NCBI GenBank assembly: GCA_943704525.1
Contig: CALSCQ010000733.1
Location: 1-14,706, forward strand
Reading direction: 5' to 3'
Length of the DNA: 14,706 bases
Source: Pigoraptor vietnamica
Taxonomy: Eukaryota > Opisthokonta > Filasterea
How positions within the stretch are numbered: position 1 is the stretch's first letter; every line of letters starts with the position of its first letter. The translations under genes and the position numbers were made by a program. The notes beneath the pieces are model-generated. The model was not told the origin of the DNA and made no database searches. It worked only from the letters and a program-made list of their open reading frames with translations. Below are positions 1-6,828 of the stretch, one piece after another.

Positions 1-122
1 CGCGCTTCGCATCCCCAGTGACGTCAGCCTGGGCTGCTGTCGGGACGCTCTCTGCAGTACTGTGCACGGGGGCCGAGTCGTCCACCTTTGGTCACACCAC
101 CGGCGATGGAAACAAAACACAC

Positions 123-239
123 CAGCGGCGTCCACCCGGCATTATCTCGCGCATCAATGTCCGACCCCTTCTCAATCCACTCCTTCGCCAGCTCCGTCTT
201 CCCGCGAATCGCCGAGGTGTGTAACGGCGTCTCTCCGCG
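123..239 (-). other. First ankyrin repeat of the BARD1 homologue
   Basis: Residues 419-457 carry RGETPLH, a two-helix repeat body, then DARDNAGWTPL, very like the first ankyrin repeat of animal BARD1. The coding sequence stops at CTG|GTGTGT. The expected continuation (HEAC-type second repeat) does not appear after any AG within 1-122, so that intron probably runs past the window edge. In animal BARD1 the ankyrin domain reads the H4 tail unmethylated at Lys20; whether that holds here cannot be seen. Confidence 0.85.
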
Positions 240-2117
240 AATGTTGCGGGGCATCGCAAGTGCCGACGCCGTCTTTTTCGTTCCACTCGTTGGCGGCGTG
301 TACACTGCCGGAGACCCTTCGCCACTCCGCCTCCGCAGCGTCTGCACGGCGAGCGGCGTGCTTTGCCGCTCCCTTCCACCAGACGCTCTCTTCGTCCCAG
401 AGTGTGTGACGGAGCCCGGGCGACCCGCAGCGCACATGTCGCACGCCTTTCGCCGCGCCTTGTTCATGAATGTGCACACGGCGCACGCCCAATCGCTCAC
501 GTCGGCGTCTCCAATCGCGCCCGTTTCCGGCCGTTCGCTCGGCGCCGGCGTCTGTCGCTCGTTGACGCGTGAGTCGTCGGCGTCCACAGGACCCTTCGGC
601 GTGTCGTCTGTGGAATGCGAGCGTTTCTTCTTAGCGCTCATAACGCCCGCAGGTGCGTCTGCTTTTCGCTTCGTCGTCGACTTGCCTTTCCCCTGCGAAT
701 GTCCGCCATTCGCACCATGTGCGTGCGCGCCGTCGTCCCCGGCAGTCAATATTGCCGGAGTGCCGTCCACTTCCATCGGCTTCCCGTTTTCTCTTCGCTC
801 CTGCTGGATTGGAGCATGGTCCGCCGCACGTCGACGCTCCACACGCGGCTGCCTTGTGGGTGCATCAACGGCCACTACGGCGTCCCTCTCGCCGTTCCCA
901 CTCTCGGACACACGCGACTTCCGCCGCTGCATACGCGATGGCCTCGCGGGTGCTTCGACGCGTCCTTCCTTTTCCCCGTCGTCGTCGTCCACGCCGCTCT
1001 CAGCTGCGCTCTTGCTGCGAGACTCGACGCGCTGCCGCTTTGGCCTTGCGATGGAGTCGGCCGTTTCCACGCCGCTGTCGCTGTCAATGGGGCGCTTTCC
1101 GGCGGACACAGTCGCACTCGTAGGGTCCGGTTGCGCGGCAATTGCGGCAGAGGCCGCTGAACGCTTCGGGACACCCGTCGGCCGTTTAAACTCATCCGTC
1201 GGCGTCGCATTTGTCTCCGGAGGAAGCTATGAATGTCATGTGTGTGTGTGTGTGAGAGCCGTCGCACAATAGCCAATAGCACACGGCTCACGCGAACATA
1301 CGTCATGTACATGCGCATATAACACGCACACACGCACATGCGCACAGGCTTACACACACGACACAACATCACACGTACGCTCCACCATGCCAACCGGTCA
1401 TGCACGCACAGTGGGACACACCTTCCCGTCAATCGCGTCGGATATCGTGCGCCAACACGAGACAACGCTGCTCATGAGGTGATTCTTGCGCAGCTGCTTG
1501 ACCCACACGGGCTTTTCGCACTGCCCAGCGTAAGTTGCCGACACGATTTTTTTTTTAGCGGCTATTCCACCACATATTGCATCCCGCTTATCGGACACAC
1601 GATGCACTTTAAAAAACGCCTGAAGTTGTGCGAAAACTCAAAATTCACTCACCTCGGGGCACTTTGAATCACGGCCGCAGCGATCCTCCACGCAAGGCCT
1701 GCGATTGCGACACACGGGGCGGGAGAGGGGAGAGAGAGAGAGAGAGGGTCACACAGATGTTGCGAAGCCGAAGCACACAAAAAAAAGTGCACGCGCACGC
1801 GCAAATAAACACGCGCCACCAAATATCCTCAACACGCAATTCACAGAGACATGTGTTTAAGCCAACGCACCGGCAGAAAAAGTGGCTGCATCCGTCAACC
1901 GTGTAAGGGTCGCTGACCACATTGTCACTGCGATATAAGCGCGAGAGATGTAAGTCACACGCACTCGATGACCCGGCAAACTGAACCCGAAGACTCGAGT
2001 CATACGCAGTCCCATCCCATCGCCGCAAACTGAGCACGAGACAATGACGAACCACAGCGAGCACTTGAGCAGCGGTATCATGCGCGCGAGTGCTTCGCGC
2101 GTGCGCCGAAAGTCCAT
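123..2117 (-). CDS. BARD1: BARD1 homologue (RING - NZF - ankyrin), 3' part beyond the left edge
   Basis: Spliced model, minus strand, exons 2117-2053, 1927-1871, 1698-1653, 1520-1422 and 1226-123. All phases agree and 457 residues are visible. The ATG at 2117 has an in-frame TAA 15 bases upstream and A at -3. Residues 19-57 form a C3HC4 RING (C19, C22, C35, H37, C40, C43, C54, C57), followed by a BARD1-like Pro-x-Trp segment (60-62). Residues 90-334 are a low-complexity linker with basic NLS-like clusters. An NZF finger spans 335-354. Residues 419-457 closely match the first BARD1 ankyrin repeat and stop at the usual GWTPL, where a GTGTGT donor follows. BARD1 is the partner of BRCA1 in a nuclear ubiquitin ligase for histone H2A, active in homologous-recombination repair. 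BRCT domains are expected off the window. RING plus this ankyrin repeat favours BARD1 over BRCA1. The short-exon boundaries are inferred, but the restored zinc ligands support them. Confidence 0.87.
432..491 (-). other. NZF (RanBP2-type) zinc finger inside the BARD1 homologue
   Basis: Residues 335-354 fit W-x-C-x2-C-x3-N-x6-C-x2-C: W335, C337, C340, N344, C351, C354. The Thr341-Phe342 pair directly after the second cysteine and Met353 between the last two cysteines are the positions that NZF fingers such as that of NPL4 use to bind ubiquitin. The motif is seen directly; ubiquitin binding is inferred. Confidence 0.88.
1232..1390. repeat. CA/TG-rich simple-sequence DNA in BARD1 intron 4
   Basis: Interrupted (TG)n and CACA/CGCA-rich sequence fills much of the 195-nt intron between exons 4 and 5. 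It lies close to the CATAG acceptor of exon 5. Nothing else is recognisable here. Confidence 0.6.
1422..2117 (-). other. BARD1/BRCA1-type RING finger assembled from four short exons
   Basis: Exon 1 (2117-2053) ends with C19 and two bases of C22 at a TG|GTTCGT donor. Exon 2 (1927-1871) completes C22 and carries C35, H37 and C40, ending at CG|GTGCGT. Exon 3 (1698-1653) carries C43 and C54, ending at GAG|GTGAGT. Exon 4 (1520-1422) starts with C57 and ends at AAG|GTGTGT. The acceptors are CGCAG, a pyrimidine-tract CGCAG, GGCAG and, for exon 5, CATAG. The four introns are 125, 172, 132 and 195 nt. No single reading frame contains the RING, so an ORF scan misses it. Confidence 0.85.
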
Positions 2118-2800
2118 CTTCAGCCGCGGGTGTTAGTGCCGGCTTTCCGAAGGCGCCCACGCCGTGCGAATAAAGCAGCACGCGCCTCTCTACACAGCCA
2201 TGTGAATTGGCAGTGGTGTGTGTGTGCGTGTCAATGCGTCAATTGGATGGCCAAGTCTTCCAACCGACAGCTGTGCGGCTCGTCGTCTCTCAAAACTCAG
2301 ATTCCCGCCAAAAGATGAGCGAAATCTCGGGCGAATTTCGTTACGATTTGTTACGTAGATCACGTGTTCCTTCCATTTTGGGACACCACGTTCAGTCCCC
2401 TTGATCCTGATTGGTTGCGCCCACCTCTTACAAAAATACCCCAAATTTTGGGCTGTTTTCCCCACACATTCAATATAATTGCGCGGCTGAGTCTGGCCAA
2501 AAAAAAAATCTTCGGTTGTGTCATGCAAAGCCTGTGTGGAATCCCACTGTGTGTCCTGTTTCCCCCCTTAGCTGCCCCGCCTTCGTCCCCCATCTTTTTT
2601 CCTTCTCTCTCTCTCTCTCTCTCTCTATCTCTTCGTTTGTGAGAACACTGTCCGCTATCTCTTTGTTACAGACCAACCGCATTTCCCCTTTGCACGGAAC
2701 TTTTTACAAGCTTACGGTCAGGTGGATTCAGTCGCCTCGTCGAGAAACCACATTCCGCTGTTCCCGCGCGCCCACTTATGTACGTGCGCGCTCGCCGAAG
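2118..2800. promoter_or_regulatory. Divergent promoter between BARD1 and MAF1
   Basis: The 683 bp between two outward-facing start codons must hold both promoters and both 5' untranslated regions. Visible elements are a CACGTG E-box at 2361-2366, an inverted CCAAT box (ATTGG) at 2410-2414, an A9-10 run near 2500, and a (CT)n tract at 2604-2626 about 175 bp before the MAF1 ATG. No convincing TATA box is seen. The element calls are short-word matches and may occur by chance; no transcription start can be assigned. Confidence 0.5.
2604..2626. repeat. (CT)n microsatellite upstream of MAF1
   Basis: About eleven uninterrupted CT units, inside a longer pyrimidine-rich stretch, in the presumed MAF1 promoter or 5' untranslated region. 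Confidence 0.8.
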
Positions 2801-3730
2801 ATGAAGCTGCTAGAGAACGCCGAGTTGGAAGGATTGAGTTCGGCCCTTTGTTTTGGCGCGCCGGACCGGCGCGTTTTCGGCCGCGTGGAGAGCTACTCAT
2901 GTAAAATGGCGGGAAGCGACAAGCGAGTCTACAAGCAGCTCAGCACCGAAAACGCCGCGTCGGGCGCCGCCGAACTCCTCGCGCTGTCGCCGCCGCAGAC
3001 GAGCGTGTCGCCGTTTGGGCCGTTTTCCGTCGAGACGTGCAACAGCAAGACGCTCTTTTATCTAACGAGCACGCTCAACGCGTCGTTTCCGGACTACGAC
3101 TTTACGAACGCGCGCTCGCAGAGCTTCAGCAAGGAGCCCGCGCTCGAGCTCGTCGTGAACTCGATCGACTCGATTCTCTTCACGGAAATGGGAGAGGAGT
3201 ACCACCGCCTGCAGCAGCGCATGTGGCAGGCCATCGACCGCGAGATTGTCCTGCGCGAGTGCTCCATCTACTCGTACATTCCCGACGACGACGACAACCC
3301 GTACGGGGAAGAGGGCAGCATATGGTCGTTTAATTACTTCTTCTACAACAAGCGGCTCAACCGGATTCTGTTCTTCTCGTGTCGCTGCGTCAGGTGCGTG
3401 GGGATCCAACCATTGGATGCTTCTTTGCCTCTAAGCACAATTTGGCTGTCGCCGGTGCCGAGGACTGCGCCGTAACTTTTTTTTTTTTTTTTTTTTTTTT
3501 TTGAAATTGTTTTCCGTGTTCCTTCTCCGTGGAAGAGGGGGCTGTGCTCGTTGTGCGGTGCGGTGGTTTAGTATTTTCTCTGTGTTCTGCTGTGTCGCTG
3601 TGACTAAAGGGTGCGTCATGGGCGTATTGCAGCTCCAATGCCATGGCGGACGATGAAGCCATGGAGTACGTCGACGACGATATTGACATTACCGAGGGCT
3701 CCGGTGCAGCCAGGTATGTGTGTGTGTGTG

Positions 3731-3785
<55 letters not shown>

Positions 3786-4101
3786 ATGTGTGTGTGTGTG
3801 TATACATGTGTGTGTGTGTGTGTACATGTGTGTGTGTGTGTGTGCGTGTGTGTGTGTGTGTGTGCGCGTGTTTTGTGCGTGCGTGCGTGTTCGCAACATG
3901 TGTATCGTAGTTCTGTACTGCATGAGTCTGCTGTTGGTGCGTCTCCTCCTACGGTGTAACCTGTCGCACATATCTTGTCGCTGTTGCATGTGAGCGTGCC
4001 TGCTTACGAAGGCGCAAAGTGACGAGCTTACTCACCGAGTGTTTTTTTTTTGCAGCGGATACGGCTACGGACAGCCATACATGGACGGGATGCTTGCCTG
4101 A
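2801..4101 (+). CDS. MAF1: MAF1, repressor of RNA polymerase III
   Basis: Exons 2801-3393, 3633-3713 and 4056-4101 give 239 residues. MAF1 is the conserved nuclear-cytoplasmic repressor that binds RNA polymerase III and, under stress or TORC1 inhibition, stops tRNA and 5S rRNA synthesis. The family's three blocks are present: the N-terminal block (about 1-42, beginning MKLLE and containing ESYSCKMAG), the central block with PFGPFSVE and a nearby FYLTSTLN (about 71-101), and the [10 protein letters not shown] block (about 175-195). The C-terminus is the typical acidic tail (about 204-219, rich in Asp and Glu). The ATG has A at -3 and starts exactly at the family start. Donors are CAG|GTGCGT and CAG|GTATGT; acceptors are TTGCAG and T10-GCAG. 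Both introns are phase 2, and each junction makes an AGC serine codon. Identity is very secure; exon 3 rests on phase and a good acceptor. Confidence 0.95.
3477..3502. repeat. Poly(T) run in MAF1 intron 1
   Basis: An uninterrupted run of 26 T in the 239-nt intron 3394-3632. It lies about 130 bases before the acceptor, too far to be the polypyrimidine tract itself. It could be the tail of an old retroposed insertion in reverse orientation, but no element body or target-site duplication is visible. Confidence 0.85.
3714..3871. repeat. (TG)n microsatellite starting at the MAF1 intron 2 donor
   Basis: Long (TG)n with GCG and TACATG interruptions occupies the first half of the 342-nt intron 3714-4055. 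The donor GTATGTGTG merges directly into the repeat. ORFs reading Val-Cys or Thr-His repeats across it are artefacts. Confidence 0.9.
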
Positions 4102-4964
4102 GGAGGACCACCCTTCACTCAGCTCCCATTCCCCAGACAACGGCCGCTTCGCTTCTCTCTCTCCCCCGCGACTTCGCGCTTGGGTCCCAAATCCCGTCGT
4201 GCTTTCTTGTGTTGTATTCTCTCTCGTCGCCTCGATTGTGTCTTTGGCCGTGGTGGTCCTTTTGTGCCACTTCGGCGCGCGTGCGTTGCCCTGTAGCATT
4301 GTCTCCGTCTGCCCATGCTGCCCATGCGGCACAAGTGCCCTCGTTTCGCGTCTCCGTTTGCGTTTGCGTTTCGCCGATTGTCTGGACATTCGTCTTTTGC
4401 TTTTTCTCTCCTTTCTGTCCTTGTCATACAGCGCGCTTTGGGGTGCGCTTGTAAATACTCCCTCTGAGCCCTCTGCGCCGAGCTGCCCCTTCGTTCGCAG
4501 ACGTTCAGTTAGAGAGTCAGGCACTTGCGTGTGCGCGGGGTACTCGCGCGAATACTCCTGCGCACCACTGACGAAGCTCACACAGTCCTCGCGCGAATAC
4601 TCCTGCGCCCCACTGACGAAGCTCACGCAGTCCTCGCGCGAATACTCCTGCGCACCACTGACGAAGCTCACGCAGTCTTCGCGCGAATACTCCTGCGCAC
4701 CACTGACGAAGCTCACGCAGTCTTCGCGCGAATACTCCTGCGCACCACTGACGAAGCTCACGCAGTCTTCGCACACAATGCCTGCAATGGTATGCGTTTT
4801 CGCAGGAATTTACTCGAAAGAGCGCATCGTGGGGCGTTCGCCGGGTTCCTGTCTGGACAGTCCGATGAGGCTAGTCTTTATCTCGGAGCGCACGTGTGCT
4901 CAATACCCATCTTACAAACGCATGCACTTTCTATCGGTTCGCACGCTTCACTCAAGTGGGAAGA
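4102..4964. other. Intergenic region between MAF1 and the SMP-30 gene
   Basis: 863 bp without a recognisable gene. It holds the MAF1 3' end, a pyrimidine-rich stretch (about 4380-4425), the 45-bp minisatellite at 4543-4767, and the presumed promoter and 5' untranslated region of the SMP-30 gene. Long open frames cross it on both strands, but none has a family signature and they pass unchanged into real exons in the wrong frame. No AATAAA was seen downstream of MAF1. Confidence 0.6.
4543..4767. repeat. 45-bp minisatellite, five tandem copies
   Basis: Five contiguous copies (4543-4587, 4588-4632, 4633-4677, 4678-4722, 4723-4767) beginning CTCGCGCGAATACTCCTGCG. They differ by single bases: CACACAGTC in copy 1, GCGCCCCAC in copy 2, and a leading TTCGCG in copies 4 and 5. 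The unit length is a multiple of three and lacks stop codons in four of six frames, so it opens long reading frames on both strands without being evidence of coding. Confidence 0.95.
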
Positions 4965-6737
4965 ATGCCGAAACGCGCGCCCATCTACTGCGGAGGCGAC
5001 GCAGACTTCGGAACTGCCGTTCATGGGCTCGCAGAGGAGTGCGGGCACTCGGTGCGCACACTCGCCGACTTGAGCAACTCCATTCCCCACGACGCACCTG
5101 CAGTCGTTGCCGTTGGAGGGGATGCGCGTTCCCGCCATGTGGCGGCAGCGCTAGATGCTCTCGAGGGGTCGGCGAATGTGGGGCGCGTCGCGTGTGTGCT
5201 GTCCGTTTCGCAACACGACGACAACACTGACGCGGTGAGCCAGCGACTCCGCCGCCTTCACGAGGGCCGTGAGAAGCCCGCGCACGTGCTCGTCGTGCTC
5301 TGTGCGCCCACCTCATCGTCTGATTGGACGGCAGTCGCGGACTTGTGTGTGCTGTGGCTGCAGTCGCCGCTTGTCGGGTTCGAGTGTCGTGACGTTCGAA
5401 CGGACCGAGGGCGTGATCGCCTGCATGCGCTGCTTGGGTGGTCGCACTCTCAAAGTCCTTTGTCCACGCGGCATCTCTCTCTTCGCGCGGAGCATGCCGG
5501 CGTTGTCATTGACGCGTCGCGTGTCGAGTGCGTGTGGGAGATTGACTGTCCGCTGGGCGAGGGGGCGGTGTGGGACGCGCGGAACGGGCGACTGCTGTGG
5601 CTGGACATCGACACGGGTCGCGTGTTCTCGCATGCGCCCGCGAACGGCGAGAGGCGCACGTTTCAGTGGCATGAGACGGTGGGAACGGTAGTGCCGCGTG
5701 CGCGCGGGAGTGGCTTTGCAGTGGCCACGCGGACGTCGGTGGTTGTGTGCGACTCTTTCGACAACACGCAGCCGCGCGTGTGGCCGTTGGGGGAGTCGCT
5801 ACACCCGAAGCATCACCGTCTGAATGAGTGGGTTCACTGCTGTTTGTGTAATTGGCCCCTTGTGGATGACTGGCGATGCGCGCGTGGACGGAATGCGTGA
5901 CATACAGTCATGCTGTAACTTCGGCTACATGCTGTGTGACTTTTATCTTGCATGCATGTGCCCCTCTCAAGCGCACGCACTTGCCCCTGTCCCCATTTGC
6001 AGCGGCAAGTGCGACCCGCGCGGCAGGCTGCTCGTCGGTAGCATTGCCGCTGACGCCGTGTACGGCGAGACAGGCACTGCGTCGCTCTTTGCGGTCGACC
6101 CATCTTCCGCTGAGAACGGCGCCGCCCCACGCTTCGAGGCTGTCCTCGGGGACGTGACAGTGTCGAATGGTGAGCAATGTCGTGTGTGTGTGTCTGCATT
6201 CGAGTCGCGTGTGCATTGTCCACATGTGCGTGCCTCAACAGTAAGTATCTGCGTTGACCCCAATTTCTTCTCATTGTCACCGTCGCCGTTCGCTCCCAAG
6301 GCATCGTGTGGTCGCTGGACGGCCGCACCCTCTATTACATCGACTCGCCCACGCTCTGCGTCTTTGCGTACGACTACGACCTCGAGCGCGCGTCGCTCTC
6401 CAACAGGCGCACCGTCCTCCGCTTCACGCTGGACGAGGGCGTTCCCGACGGCATGGCCATTGACGGGGAGGGCATGCTGTGGATTGCGCATTGGGAAGGG
6501 GCGCGCGTCACTCGAAACGATCCCCACACGGGCGCTGTGGTCGCAACTGTACGCGTGCCTGCGTTCAAGGCGACGTCGTGCGCTTTCGGCGGTCCCGACT
6601 TGGCCGATCTCTACATTACGTCTGCGCGGCGGGGTCTGGACGCGGCGCAGCTCGAAAAATATCCGCTGTCCGGCTCGCTTTTTGTGGTGCGTGGTGTCGG
6701 CGTGAAGGGTGCGCCGACGTACGAGTATAACGGCTGA
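4965..6737 (+). CDS. RGN: SMP-30/gluconolactonase/regucalcin-family protein with an N-terminal extension
   Basis: Exons 4965-5827, 6003-6169 and 6301-6737 give 488 residues. The SMP-30 domain (about 188-488) is a metal-dependent six-bladed propeller; known members hydrolyse sugar lactones such as gluconolactone, and the animal protein is also described as calcium-binding. All four expected metal ligands are present: E199 in GEGAVWD, N287 in RLNDGKCDP, N343 in SNGIVWS and D393 in VPDGMAID. Both splice junctions fall inside ligand motifs (GA|C in RLND; AAT G|GC in SNG), which confirms them. Residues 1-187 precede the domain in the same exon and match no family I recognise; family members are usually about 300 residues. 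The C-terminus ends in the regucalcin-like GVKG...Y.Y.G. The ATG has A at -3. The frame is open a little further upstream without another ATG, so an upstream exon is possible. The exact substrate is unknown. Confidence 0.9.
5526..6737 (+). other. SMP-30 propeller domain
   Basis: The domain is spread over the 3' part of exon 1 and all of exons 2 and 3. The introns are 5828-6002 (175 nt, GTGGGT...TTGCAG) and 6170-6300 (131 nt, GTGAGC...CCCAAG). Motifs occur in family order, and the blade around residues 393-410 (PDGMAIDGEGMLWIAHWEG) is close to the animal regucalcin pattern. Confidence 0.9.
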
Positions 6738-6828
6738 AGCTATCGAACACACGAAATACGCTGCAAGCAACACGAGAAAAACCGCTGAAACAAGTTATAG
6801 TTCATTGACGGTCGGCGCCGGCGGTGGC

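Noticed and set aside
88-1272. 394-codon plus-strand open frame
   Set aside because: It lies antisense to BARD1 exon 5; no family motif, Ser/Arg/Pro-rich shadow composition, and the opposite strand carries clear zinc-finger and ankyrin domains.
1422-1520. BRCT-like ending in the segment before the BARD1 linker
   Set aside because: The VVSCW...DGKLPPE string first resembled a BRCT C-terminus, but joining the upstream exon shows it is the tail following a RING finger.
3616-3993. Val-Cys and Thr-His repeat ORFs
   Set aside because: Translations of the (TG)n microsatellite in MAF1 intron 2.
4543-4767. CRISPR-like array
   Set aside because: Units are directly contiguous with no unique spacers, and the window is eukaryotic.
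3949-4776. 275-codon minus-strand open frame with five EDCVSFVSGAQEYSR repeats
   Set aside because: Same minisatellite on the other strand; it runs antisense into MAF1 exon 3 and has no other support.
4019-5230. 403-codon plus-strand open frame crossing the minisatellite
   Set aside because: It starts inside MAF1 intron 2, reads MAF1 exon 3 and the SMP-30 exon in the wrong frame, and is kept open by the stop-free 45-bp repeat.
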